This document shows positions 22,936 to 35,106 of a stretch of DNA of 64,000 bases, one piece after another (the stretch's first letter is position 1; each line of letters starts with the position of its first letter). Position numbers and translations under genes: made by a program. A model generated the notes under the pieces. That model made no database searches, was not told the origin of the DNA, and saw only the letters and a program-made list of their open reading frames with translations. The DNA lies in the NCBI GenBank assembly GCA_944474755.1, contig OX104112.1:18316273-18380272 (forward strand), given 5' to 3'. The DNA comes from Limnoperna fortunei. Taxonomy: Eukaryota; Mollusca; Bivalvia; Mytilida; Modiolidae.

Positions 22936-25588
22936 CCCTACAGAAAAATAAATTGAGGGCCAATCGTTAGCTATGTGGTTGCCAGTTGAGGGCTAGCTGT
23001 TTTAAGCTAAAAAGTTGAGGGATAGGTGTTGAGCAATTTTGCTCAACTTAAACCTGGCCAAAAACAGTATTTTGGACAAGTGTCCCTCAACTGGTCATCA
23101 ACTGAAGGTGGCCAATCAGTTGAGCATTTGTACTTGAAATTATATATATAGTTGAGGAAAGGTTGAGCATTAGGACTTCACAATTTATGTAGTTGAGGAG
23201 AAGTTGAGCAATAGGACATCAAATTTTATGTAGTTGAGGAAAGTTGAGCATTAGGACTTCAAAATTGTTTTGGGGAGCATTCTGACATTATGTACTTTAA
23301 AAGTTGACAAACGAAACTTGTCACCTATGTACCTACACTATGCACTATGTTTATAGAAAAACATGTCGTTCTTAATGCTTTCTGAATTTAAATGTGAGCA
23401 TTTGAAAACATAATAAGTATCTTCATTAAATACAATATTAATAAATGATTGTAATTACCTCATTTCAATATATGCATGTTCCGACACACACATACACATT
23501 TATACATGTACCTCTCTTGGATTCTTAAAAAACAATGTATGAGTGGTGAATTCAAACTCTGAGATTTTTGTCATACTTGTTATTCATTATATACAAAAAC
23601 CTGTATTTGGCTGACCTTCATTACTAAAACAAATTTAATTCAGTGAAATTCTTACAGTTGATCAGTTATGTCCAATGTGTAAGTAAGTAAGTAAGTAAGT
23701 AATATTTATTTATAGTCGGGTTATACATATAAACAAGTAACATAAGCTCTCAAGAGCTTTTATGCCGACTTATTATAATTTTGAAATTCAGTTTATTTAT
23801 TGATTTTTTAATTTAATTACCAAACCATGTTTATAATTGTCACCTTGTTATCATAGATATATAAATTTAATTAAAAAACAACATATAAATAATTTATCGA
23901 ATTTTTCTTTTTCGTTTATATATCTGCGGTAATTTCCGGATATTCGATGTCTTTCCGGTGTCGACGTTGTTTTATCAATACGACTTCCATTTCCGCTACG
24001 TCACAGATTTCAAAATTTTTGTATTCCTTTGTTGTGATCGACAATAGAAAGAATAAGTATTTAATAAAATATGACGGTAAGTAATGCTTAGCAAAGTTGT
24101 TTATAGATGTTTTCATGCATTTATTGAGAATTTTTCATCTTATCTTGAAATTTAATTTTGGAAATCGATAGCGATATGTGTGTCTATTTTTTAATGTTTA
24201 AAATTTGAGTTTGGACCGATAATTACGTTCAGAAAACAACTATTTTATGTAACATAAAAAGATACAGATTTTTTTTGAAAATGATACTTTGTGGTCAATT
24301 AATATTTTACAGATAAGTCATCTAACGAATGAGAATGCAGTTTTGGGGAGACTGACAGTGAGAGCCTACGGCTACGTACATTACAAAGGAGGATGTAAAC
24401 AATATTGTGAAGATGGCATTTTAACATGCAGGAACTGAATCTGCCAGCATAAACAGAAAGCATGATGTAGGTACATGGTTCTAAGATAATTACAGGAGTA
24501 TAAAACATTGTATAACTTATTTTTGATGTAAAAATTATGATACATGTCATTTTATTGATATTCAAATGTAAATAAAATTATAATAACTTTACCACTAACA
24601 CTGAAAAAGTACCAATTATATGACCATGTATATTTATAAAAAATAATTAAAAGGTTGACACTGATCCACACATGAACAAATGATTATTTTTGGAAAGGTG
24701 AGCAATTCCAATGTAGCAATGCTCATTTTACTCATGGGTTGATTTGAAGTCAAAAATGAGAAGAGGACTAACAGGTACATACTGTTGAGGTGTATTATGT
24801 TTTTCAATGAATAAACTTACAACTGGCAAAATTTACACAAACAGTTACTAGTATGAAATAGGTCACATATAAAATTTATAAAACATTACACATTTTTTTC
24901 CAGGAAAACTGACAAGATGTTTATGCTGACAGTTGTGGAAGTGAGGGACAAAATGTTATACAGATTAATACTTTAAAGGAGAAGTTTAGTGGTTAAAAAC
25001 TGCAGAAAAGGACTATTTAAAAGCTTTCTTTGAAATGAACCATTTTTATGTCATCATGTGATTGCTTTCACTGATATTGACTTTAACAGTTAACACTGAT
25101 CATATACATTAACTAACTGTGTCTTCCATGTGAATAAAAATAGCAGAATTTTTAATGTTAGTTTTTACATAGATGGACCATGGAACAAGTTTTCAGCTGA
25201 ATAGCTGTTATGTCTAGCTGTACACTAAAAAAAATGTTATTTATTATTTAACACCAATTACACAATTAAAACATTGGCCAGCTGGCCATCAACTATTGGC
25301 CAACTATCACTCAACTGTTGACCCTCAAGTGTTGGCTAACTGTTCATCAACTCCTGGCTGTCAACTATTGGCCACCTGTTGCTCAACTACCTGCCCTCAA
25401 CTAGTGTAAAACCAAATAGTATAATGCTGTTCAACTAATTTGCATAAAGTTGAGCAAATTCATAGTTGAGGGATACCTCATTTGCATGGCAAAAACCCAT
25501 GTAGCGGACAGCTGTCCCTCAACAGTCTATTCAACTGGCTGCCAGTTGAGCAGTTCAGTTGGCCATCCTATCATTTTTTCTGTATGGG
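22936..25588. mobile_element. 2.65-kb terminal-inverted-repeat element inserted in the 52-bp array
   Basis: The left end CCCTACAGAAAAATAAATTG and the reverse complement of the right end CCCATACAGAAAAAATGATA match over about 30 bp with small indels, continuing to GGCCAA on both sides. AAAC flanks each end (22,932-22,935; 25,589-25,592), a possible 4-bp target duplication. Removing the element re-joins the 52-bp array. About 300 bp inside each end is dense in GTTGAG or CTCAAC and GGCCA/TGGCC motifs, typical of transposase-binding subterminal repeats. The interior (23.3-25.2 kb) contains no transposase-like frame, so the element looks non-autonomous. The superfamily is not determined. A (GTAA)n microsatellite lies at 23,680-23,703. 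Confidence 0.82.
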
Positions 25589-25592
25589 AAAC

Positions 25593-26165
25593 CAATCCTG
25601 AGACTTTAGCAGTGAAACTAGAAACCATATTTCACATATAAAATCATTCCTGTAGCCTTGGTTATGCCATAAAAAACAATATCTCACATATAAAATCACT
25701 CTGGAGACCTAAGCGATGCAATTAAAATCCATATTTAACATATAAAATCAATCTCGAGACTTTATAAATTCAACTAGAAACCATATTTCACATATAAAAT
25801 CATTCCGGAAACCTTGGTAATGCCATAAAAAACAATATCTCACATATAAAATCACTCTGGAGACCTAAGCGATGCAATTAAAATCCATAAAATCAATCTC
25901 TAGACTTTAGCGATGCAATTTAAATCCATATTTAACATATAAAATCAATCTCTAGACTTTAGCGATGCAATTAAAAAACATATTTCACATATAAAATCAT
26001 TCCTGGGACCATAGTGATGGAAAAAAAAACTATATTTTACATATAATATCAATCCTGAGACCTGAGCTATTAAAGTAAAAACAAAACTTTTATGTATAAA
26101 ATCACTCTGGGGATATCAGTGATGGAATTAAAACCATATTTTACATATAAAATCATTCCTGATAT
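25593..26165. repeat. 52-bp tandem array, right part
   Basis: It continues the same unit (CCATATTTCACATATAAAAT, then GAGACCTAAGCGATGCAATT). Two internal copies near 25,875-25,975 are shortened. Together the two parts represent about 33 units. Confidence 0.88.
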
Positions 26166-26829
26166 CCAAAGGTGCAACCAAAATGTGGGTTAATTTTACC
26201 ATTGTAAATATAAGATATTTTACATTTAATAAGATTTAGTGGTTAAAATACAGAACTCTCATAGATTTTTAACCTTTTTTATTATCACACATTTTGGATA
26301 TTGCAATGTACTTTCAATTGGATACATAATGTAGACTTAATTTATATTTTGAATGATTGCTAATTTCAAGAGTTGTAATAATATTATGATATCGAAGAAT
26401 TGCTTGATTGATAGATATTTATATAACAAAGATATGTCTCACTTTATTAGACTATACATTAATATCGCCCATTAATATTTAATTAAAGGGAACAACATCG
26501 CAATAAGTAACATGTTTATGATTTAAAACATTTTTGTTGATATGATATCCTCCAGAAACACGTAAATAGCAAACAAATTTTCAATATAAAATTCTTTCAT
26601 TACTAATTTTGTATTATATCGATTGTTTTTTGGTAGTAGGATTTTAATAAATCGCAAAGGATTTGAGTTTCATCTTTCATCTTTTCATTCCGACAACGCG
26701 CAGATAAAATAAATGGACGTACGGTACAACCAGTCGGTCTTTCGTAAAACAAAATTGTCAACAAACATTAAAAAGGTAAAAGTTAAAAGTGTTTTAAAGT
26801 GCAGTCGAAAAGTTAGCAAGTTGACAAAG
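26166..26829. other. Intergenic stretch
   Basis: AT-rich, no supported feature. Confidence 0.35.
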
Positions 26830-26945
26830 TGGACATAAATTTCTAAAATAAAAAATGTCCAGTGGACAAAATTGTCAGAAAAAAAAAATGTCCTGTTGAC
26901 AACTTATCACGTGACAAAATTGTCAAGAGAAAAATTTCCTGAGGG
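26830..26945. repeat. Second cluster of GTC..GAC palindromes
   Basis: Contains AATGTCCAGTGGACAAAATT, GTCCTGTTGACAAC and TATCACGTGACAAAATTGTC, i.e. the same palindromic words as 20,881-21,310 in the same orientation, though without the CTCTGCTTT spacer. Confidence 0.65.
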
Positions 26946-27971
26946 AAAAATCATAAATAAACTACTGAAAGTTGTTATTTTCGGGGAATACAAATGCATG
27001 GGAGGCAAGTCCTTGTGTTAAATGGAAATCCAATAAAAAGACAGACTTTTCGTAAACACTTACAAATTATTGAATTACACAGATTAAGTTGTATTTATTT
27101 ACTTTGAAATACTGCAAGCTTAAACTATTGTGTTTTAAACGCGGTGTCATCACAACTTCGGTATATGATAAAGACCTGTAATGGCATAGTCAACTCCGCA
27201 ACAATATCAGAAAGGGCGTATCAAGTGAAAGATTTTATTTTAAATATGTCAGGCATTTTATCTCATTAATTGTTCCTATAGGTCGCCAACACATCTTGTT
27301 TAGTCGGATTTGTTTTAGATATTGCTTCTGTCATTTTTTTACCTTGAGCTATCACTGAAAACTATCACTAAGCAACCCCGGTAATAAGCTTTTTTACTAA
27401 ACATTGAACCTTCTGTTTTTAACATCTAACTTTCTACTTCCATTCCAGGTTTGAGATTTTGTCATAAAACAACAAGGAAACAGACCGAACAACAAATGCC
27501 GAAAGTCAAGGGACGATTACAAATTAGGATTTAGACTTACATATACACGAGTAAACACAACCCAATAAAAACTACGGGTGCACTCAGGTGCTCTGTGCGA
27601 ATACGCTGTGCCTGTCTCTAATTAGACAGTAGTCGAATTACTCATTGCATTGTCATGTCCAGGAAAAAAGTCAATTCCAGGAATAGGAAAGACTAGCTAT
27701 GTCTCGGCAGAACTGTCTGATATATTTCCCGTAACGCTTAAGTCGTGGCGACGGTCATAGAAGATTTCAAAGAATAATCTCAACCTAGGTACAACAAATT
27801 TCTGTTTAAATAGCCACGTGTTCAACAACAGTGACGTCTAAAAATTGGAATACGTGTTAATGTATATGTTATCAACATTACTATCATGTAATCTACTGCA
27901 AACAAAAAGTACTTCAAATAAAATGGTGTTTAGTCAATCAATGCTGATGAAAACAGATGTTTGATACATAC
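26946..27971. other. Intergenic stretch with a short dispersed repeat at about 27,460-27,565
   Basis: The part 27,460-27,565 matches 19,380-19,500 (CCGAACAACAAATGCCGAAA, GTCAAGGGACGATTACAAAT, then ACACAACC). I see nothing else. Confidence 0.45.
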
Positions 27972-28040
27972 CACCATTTCTCCAGTCTTCCCAACAAATC
28001 GATCTGTTTTTGGTCTCTTAGAAGTGAAAACAATTTTTAA
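27972..28040 (-). other. Candidate 69-nt exon upstream of the GTPase gene
   Basis: On the minus strand a pyrimidine-rich acceptor (CCTTCTACTTCAG) precedes 69 nt that end at a strong donor (GTG|GTATGT). Only one frame is open, reading LKIVFTSKRPKTDRFVGKTG and three more residues. It ends in phase 0, which does not join the P-loop exon directly without a stop, so if real it is 5' UTR or is joined through another exon. It could equally belong to another transcript or be chance. Confidence 0.25.
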
Positions 28041-28194
28041 CTGAAGTAGAAGGCCACTTAAAAAAACTATACGCAATCCAATGCTAAAAATATTCTTTAT
28101 CTATCATACTGTTATTTACATCTCTTAAATTCTTCTTGAATTTTTTGTACGTTTTTCTTCGAGAATCTTTTAATGTTCGTATATTTTCATGACG

Positions 28195-28440
28195 TCCAGT
28201 GTTGTTGAAAATTCAGTTTTTGTCGTAGCTACATTGAGCGTGGCACTCTCTTAAAACGTTACCCACTATGTCTCGAGACCAGGCTTTCTGTGTTATGACC
28301 TTCAACCCCTTCGCCTTTCCGCCTCATGGGAAAGCGCTGAGCAACTCTAAGGTTCGTTCAAGCACTGAGATCCTTCACAGTATGATCTAAGCATTCAATC
28401 GGACACGCTGATTTTTAGCATTGTGGTACTGAGATCATTA
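28195..28440 (+). repeat. Dispersed repeat family 'A', internally deleted copy
   Basis: ACGTCCAGTG near 28,192 is followed by CGTAGCTACATTGAGCGTGG, CACTCTCTTAAAACGTTACC, CACTATG, GACCAGGCTTTCTGTGTTAT and GACCTTCAACCCC, matching the 3' half of the family unit. Confidence 0.65.
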
Positions 28441-30519
28441 TACTATTCGAAGGCATGTGGAATTGTAACTAAACGTGCAAGACATTAACTTGTTAATAAA
28501 ATTCGTGGGGGAAAACTATAGGTGTATACGACGTTTATATAGAAATGTTTACCTTCATGCTAAACAATACTTTTTTTGTACATTCATTTCAATGTTGTGG
28601 TCACATTGTTCCATAAAGCACTTTAGGCTCCAATTTAAAAGACAGAAATGTCATACCTTTCACAATTTCCAACTCTTAAGCACAAGCAGAAACAAAGAGG
28701 AAATTTGGACTATTTTTTATGCTGCCATGTTTTGACCCCAAGTTTCATGATTATTAATCTACTTACCTTTTTGAAGTTATTTGAAAACAGTTAAAATTCC
28801 TGCTTGTTGGATGTAAAGCAACCATTAGTTAATCGCATGTTAATAATGAAGCCAACACAAAATTGTCCGCAGACAAAACAGTTTGCTAACTATAACTGTT
28901 GTCACGATTAATTCAAATTTATCTTATCTTTTGTCGATAATATTGAAATAGCGCAGACGATCATGACTTATTTTTCAGGTGTGTAGGGACTCTTGAAGAG
29001 AAATTGTCTTTGCAATAATTTAGTATCTTTAGAAAAAAACAGTTAAATTGATTGTTTCTCGTATGTTGTCAAGTTTATCTAATGGCGAAAATAAAGATGA
29101 TGAATAAATGAAAAATCTATTTTGATTAATCATATATTGCATGATTTAGATAATCGATAGAGAAATAAGGCAGAATATTATAGTCATCTAGTGACCGTAT
29201 GGTGTGACGCACAAAGAGCATTGTGCATTACGTCATAGAGACAATATTTTACGCGAATTAATACAAAAATGGTTCATTGTTCGAAAAGATGTACGTTTAC
29301 AGAATGAATGGTGCAAAGCTAATGTTTATAGGACATACACAGGTTACGGTAAACGTTTCTTAAAATTTCAAAGAACATGTTTGATTGTCCACAGGATTTT
29401 CTTTATGGGTGGCCTGAATAAATTTTGATTCTAAAAGCTAAGAAGTTTAACATGTATATCTTAATTTCCCTTAAAAGTTCTAATATCAGCACACTTTTGA
29501 TTTTACTACTCTGTATAATGCATTCTATCATTCAACGTATTCATTATCAAAGCCTGTCTGAACCAGCTTCGATACAAGTTCTTGGCAATATAATACCAAG
29601 CGAGTGCCGGAAAGTTTGATGGTTATTACTTAATTTGATGAAACGTGGATAAATATTAATCTGTACCAGTGACATTGTGGTGAGAAAGAACTCGAAAGTG
29701 AAAATTATCGTTATTTTCACGTGCAGTTTAACGGGATATCCGTAATGGGAAAATTCAATATCCCAGTCCAATATATATACAACAATTTGTCTCTGTATAG
29801 ACATTGTATGCTGAACTTGTCAACCTATAACATGTTTGTTGATTTTAGTGGGTGCACATTACAGCAGATAGTTGGACTTTACATGGTTATTTCTATTTCG
29901 TTAGATATTAACAATATTTTTCATCAAACTCTCGAATCAGATGAAAAGTTGCGTAGATCATAAAAACGAAATAATCGTCATCTTGCGTCAACTTAGTGGT
30001 GACATTTCAGACAGTAATTTACAACATCAGAAAACATGTTTTGGCAATAAGGAGAGATGCACTAACCTTGCCTCTAAACCAGCAACCTGCAATCGGAGGA
30101 GTTTGTCTGCAGGTGTCAATAGACCGAACAGTAATATTTATCAGTACAAAAACATATAGATGTGTTATGTGGTGTTCCGACAGGTCATAACCTATTCGTG
30201 ACTATATAAAAGATTGGCGGGACCATCAGGAGGAATAATGCTTAAACCAGTAACAACTTTGCCTTGACCCCACAAAATAGTACCTTGTCAAAACTGTCTG
30301 TAATCTGCATCTTATCTGAACCAGTTAAAACTTGCTGTTACCAGTAAGAACAACCTTATATTATGCAGTAGCAACCTTGTTCCGACAACTAAAACATGTC
30401 ATTATAAATCTTGACAAGAATAGTAAGAATTGTAAAGAAATATTTAAACCAATGAGAACCAACTTATGACTATAACTAAGTTACAATAGCAAGATATTTC
30501 GCTGAACCACTCTCTGTGT
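28441..30519. other. Intergenic stretch without a supported gene
   Basis: Several 60-86 codon open frames occur (28,475; 29,204; 29,425; 29,721; 29,941). None has a recognisable domain, consistent splice signals or mutual continuity, so none is called. Confidence 0.4.
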
Positions 30520-31210
30520 CGAGCCATTGAACAATTTATCCAAGTATCTTTTAAAGCAACTGACATGTAAAATAGACACGGTTTCCTCAGTTACGATCTT
30601 GAGTTGTTTCGTAATTGAAATGTCCGAATAAACCACATCTTAATTGATTGCTGGATTTTTTTAAATTTATTTATAAACATATGTGTTCATCAAAAGATAC
30701 CTGATACAGATTGATTTGTTTGTTTGATTGATTGATTAATTGATTGATTGACAGACATGAGACCATGGTCAGTATATAACAGAGATCTTGATGTGCAATA
30801 AAATTAGACAGCAATATGTAGATAAATTTGCAAAAATAAGACAGAACACCTATTACTTTACCATTACTTAACCAGTTAATTAAACAATTTATCCAAAAAT
30901 CTTTTGCTTTTGAAGCAAGTCACATGTAAAATAGACATGATTTCATCAGTTACGATCTAAAGGTATTCTGCAACATCTTGATTGATTGATTGATTTATTA
31001 TTTAACCCATTTTTTCATCTAATGGCACCCCATAAATATTTGTTTGTTTATTTGTTATTGTGTTTATTGATTGATTGATTGATTGATTGACTCAATATTT
31101 CATCGAAATACATGAGAACAACGTCAGTACCTCTTGATTAGCAAATAAATTAGACAACAATTTGAAATACATTTGCAAAATTAAGACAGAACACCTATTA
31201 CTTTGCTATC
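30520..31210 (+). repeat. Tandem duplication of a ~350-bp segment
   Basis: Unit 1 (30,520-30,868) and unit 2 (about 30,880-31,210) share, in order, AACAATTTATCCAA, ACATGTAAAATAGACA, CAGTTACGATCT, a GATT/ATTG microsatellite, AAATTAGACA and AAGACAGAACACCTATTACTTT. The GATT tract differs in length between the copies. Confidence 0.85.
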
Positions 31211-31559
31211 TTAAAAACTGCCTGTATCTCTAAAGTGCAATTAAGCATGCACTATCTTCAAGCGATTGGGATATAAAATTAATTGACCACTCGAAGTTGG
31301 AAACAGTGATACAAATATGCCATAGCGACGTAAATGTGTGAATTCCGATAAGAATACTGTTAGCAAACATTGGATAAAGTGTGACGTTTTATTTCTAGAC
31401 GTCCATGTTTTCTTCTGAAATCAAACGTAAATATAGTTACTTAACAATATAAATTGGATAGTATCTTTTAAAATATAAATATCGAATTCCGATAATGAGC
31501 TTAAAGTTTATTTAATTCATATTTGATTGAATTTTATTTGTGTTGTTTAAATATTTACC

Positions 31560-32060
31560 ACAAGGTTACCAGCTGATGGTTTAACTATATCTTTATGTCA
31601 CTTCAAAATATTGTTTGGGTTTGAGGGCCACTGATTAGACTTTTTTTAGACGAAACAAGCGTATGGCGTAGTAAATTCTATTTACCTTGGTATATGTGAT
31701 GACATTTTATTTGCAACCAATGGATCGATGCCTCTGTTGGGTATCACCAGCCCAGTAGTCACACTTCGGTGCTAACAGGAATATCATTGATTCTTTCTGT
31801 GATATAGTCATTGTATAAATTTACTGCTCTGAAATTTCGAAAATTATTTTAATTGTAAGGTTTTTTCTATTTTCAAGTTGTAGATTGCCTTAGCCGGATT
31901 TGGTATAACGTTTTGGAACTTTGGTGACAAAAGCTCTGCAACATCTTAATCACTGGGGTTTTAAATATTGTTTGGGTTTGAGCGCTACTGAGGAGTATTG
32001 ATTACACGAAACGCGCGTCTGGCATAGTAAATTTTATGCGATTGATATCACTGTTTACCC
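31560..32060 (+). mobile_element. Mytilus-type dispersed element with two ACGAAACGCGCGTCTGGC-like motifs
   Basis: The element is bracketed by two copies of a block: TTTGGGTTTGAGGGCCACTG then AGACGAAACAAGCGTATGGC (31,606-31,665), and TTTGGGTTTGAGCGCTACTG then ACGAAACGCGCGTCTGGCAT (31,966-32,025). Between them are ATGGATCGATGCCTCTG, GGGTATCACCAGCCCAGTAG and CACACTTCGGTGCTAACA. I recognise this text as a very common repeat in Mytilus genomes. An inverted copy of the end block is at 56,745-56,800. Its transposon class is not known to me. Confidence 0.75.
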
Positions 32061-32454
32061 AATACTCTCTTGTGCCTATTTCTTAAACTGTGTCGGTCAC
32101 AGCTATCTTACCAACGCTGGCAACTTTAATAGCTTTCAGTACTAAATCGTTAGGTAAGGATACCAAATTTTGTCGATTTTCAGGTGTTCTACTTAAAAGC
32201 ATAAATCCAACGAGTTGTCTTCAAGCACTATTTTTGTTGCCATGGGGTTTGTAGCGTTAAGGTATTTTAACTTCCGTTACCTGTAATCCGCCAATACTAT
32301 GTTGCCATCTTGCATGAATATGCAACAGGTAAACCAACAATGCCCAAGTGTGTACGCTGTAAGAAATGTATCCCTGTTTCGTAGACCTTGGAGGCCATTA
32401 GACTTATATTTCCGTTATCGCAGCTTTTTAAGATATATTCAAAATTATGGGCTT
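32061..32454. other. Intergenic stretch
   Basis: No supported feature. Confidence 0.35.
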
Positions 32455-32685
32455 CTAAGTTCTAAGTTCTGAAAGCGCTTCATGAGCTTTGCAATCTTCC
32501 TGCTGTTTCAACAGATGCAACATATTTGTCTTCCGATTGTAGTCCACGGATACCTCTTGCTTCTCAAGTTCGCGCAACTGTGAATATCTAGTCAATCTTA
32601 CATTGTTGATGACTATCTGAAAGAATTCTTGACAACAGATGGCTTCGTGATCGTCACAAAACGCCTTCCTGCATGTTTTGTACAT
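32455..32685 (-). pseudogene. Cys-rich open frame, possible fragment of a zinc-binding (transposase C-terminal?) domain
   Basis: A 76-codon frame begins MYKTCRKAFCDDHEAICC, giving C..C and H....CC spacing that recalls the C-terminal Cys ribbon of some transposases. The rest is charged (LRELEKQEVSVDYNRKTNML) with no further motif. No donor or acceptor was found that clearly extends it, and upstream sequence is not open in frame. I cannot name a family; the pseudogene label is tentative. Confidence 0.25.
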
Positions 32686-32699
32686 AGTTCCGCGTCTGA

Positions 32700-34510
32700 A
32701 GATTTTGCGGTTCTTTTCGCATTTCTTCTGAATTAACGACTTTGCGATCCCTTAAAACCTTTACTCGCAGTTGGTATTTTGTACAAAACTAATATAACGC
32801 AACGCCACAGCCTTTGCATAATGACATTGCATTAGATTCTACGTTTCCTCTACTGCTAGAATCGCATCTTTGTGAACTTTCGATCGACATATTCTGATAA
32901 AGCAGAGTAACCATATTACACGGAGAAATAAAACGTACGTATAATACCACAGGTATCAACGATCAATTATCTGCCTGACACGATGGACATTTGGACTGTT
33001 TTTTTATGTCAATTAAACAAACAACAAAAGTAAATTATCATTTATAAATATATTCTTCGGGTGGGCAGAAAGTTAAAATTCAAGGTTGTTATTTTCAAGA
33101 CAACTATAATTTTCTTAAAATACGCGGGTATGTTAAGGCTGTTTTCGCGATTTGTTTTAAGGGGAGATCACCGTGTATTCAACTCATTATTATGCATGTC
33201 ATGGCGGCTACGATCAACTGAGCGTCTATGTAAAAAGTGACGCACTTCTGAATTTTCCAAGAAACCCATCAGAAAAGAATGTGGCTATATGATGAAATAG
33301 TTCATAAAATGCAAATATCTGTATTTATTTTTAATAAAACGGTGTTTTTGAACGTAACTTTGTTAAAAATTACCGCTTCAACAACTGCCACTGATCAGCC
33401 AATCAACATCGAGCTTTGCTTTTCAACGTCCCCGAGAAGCTTAACCGCAGCCGAGCGAGCACCTGTCCAAATTATGCACTAATATTAGTTGTTTTCCGTA
33501 GCTGTAAAGAAGTTGCCGCAAATCATATTCAAAATTTGGTAAGTTTAATTTACTTATTTTAATTTCTAGCAAACAAAAACATCAAACACTGTTTAGATTT
33601 GGTAGAACTTGAAATTTTCGATTCACCATGTGTTGATGGGACGGAGCACGTGGTATATAAAAAAATTAATATTTGACTTTTTAGTAAATGCAATCAATGG
33701 TTTTCATGAAATTATTTCATTATTGTCATATTGATGTTATGTCTCTCCCGAAATAAGTTTACTACAGATTTAATTAGAAACAATGCACAACACGTGATTG
33801 ATTGTGTTTAACTTTAAGTTTCTGCTATAGCCTATATCATATTATCAGGGACATTTTATAATAGTATGGTCTCGTCCCTGGCAATATTCAGGACAAAGAC
33901 AATTTAGCAAACTAGCGAAAACATGCCAATTGAAGTTCTCAAATGCTTCAAGTGTATACAAAATCTAGGTCAAGATTAAACAGTGTACAGTTCTTATCAA
34001 TTCAAGAATTGTATTTCACTATATATCAATATCAAACACAACAACCGAGTGTCAACCAATAAAATAAACAAACACAATATTTTGGCTGGTAATTGTCATG
34101 GCTTTTTTCAACCATCAATACACAATTCAAATCAGTTAAAATTATTCATTTGTGAATACACAATTTAAATAAATTAAAAATGTCAATCCCAAATGATGAA
34201 AATAAAATACTATATTGGGCGATCCAATAGTAATATTAAAACACTGGGCGATCCAGTGTTGAATTGCATTTCTAAATCCGCTAATGTGAATACGATCGAA
34301 ACCAAAAATATTCTCTCTGTCAAACAGTTTAGAAATACACATTACCAGCTTCAATACAAATGGAGATATAAATGAATATAAGGCTAGCAAAGAGAGTTAC
34401 AAGAGTGCCTTGTAGCGTATTGATAAATATATCCTTAGCAATAAAGGATTAATGAACGCCATCATTATTGGACAAAGAGGGAAGTATATATTTGAAATCG
34501 GGATGTTGTA
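32700..34510. other. Intergenic stretch
   Basis: No credible exon or repeat. The short open frames at 33,279 and 33,983 have no domain. At 34,200-34,260 the phrase GGGCGATCCA occurs twice about 35 bp apart. Confidence 0.4.
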
Positions 34511-34514
34511 TTAT

Positions 34515-34670
34515 AGGATTAAACGCCGTTTTCAATGGATTTATCGGTATATCAACAAGACCAACTCACTCACAAACAAATAAAAGTCCGAAGAACTTGT
34601 ATGATATGTTTGTGAGTGAGTTGGTCTTGTTGATATACCGATAAATCCATTGAAAACGGCGTTTAATCCT
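34515..34670. repeat. Perfect 64-bp inverted repeat with 28-bp loop
   Basis: The left arm 34,515-34,578 (AGGATTAAACGCCGTTTTCA ... CACTCACAAACA) is the exact reverse complement of 34,607-34,670 (TGTTTGTGAGTG ... GGCGTTTAATCCT). No mismatch was found in 64 bp. The loop is 34,579-34,606. Such perfection implies a very recent origin or active maintenance. Confidence 0.95.
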
Positions 34671-35106
34671 TATAATTCTTTAAAACTGTATTCAAAGAAT
34701 TTAATTTCCTAGGGTAACCTCAATTCCATGTTTCTTGTGTATTTTGTAAGCGTGTTTGGCCTGGTGTATGAATATTTTGTTGGTTTTACGCATAAAATAT
34801 AATTCCACAAACCATCTTCCGATTCCAAAAAAATTAACACAAAATCAAGTTTTAACTGAATTATTTAAATTTTTTCGTAAACTACAACAATAAAAGTTTG
34901 AAACTCAAGAAATCAATAAATAAGTCACCGTAGTGAATTGTCACACATTGAAACAGCTGATCACTACACAGTCAGTACACAAACATGTACACAAAACCCG
35001 GGACGAATTTAACTGAAATGAAAGCTACAGTTGTGAAAAACGGAATTTGCGGCAAAGCCATACATTTTTCCTGTACTAAGTTCCTGATGAGACATAGTGA
35101 TGGGGA
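34671..35106. other. Intergenic stretch downstream of the recombinase pseudogene
   Basis: No feature recognised. Confidence 0.35.

Noticed and set aside
28475..30190. Several 60-86 codon plus-strand frames
   Set aside because: No domain similarity I can recognise, no consistent splice sites and composition like surrounding AT-rich DNA.
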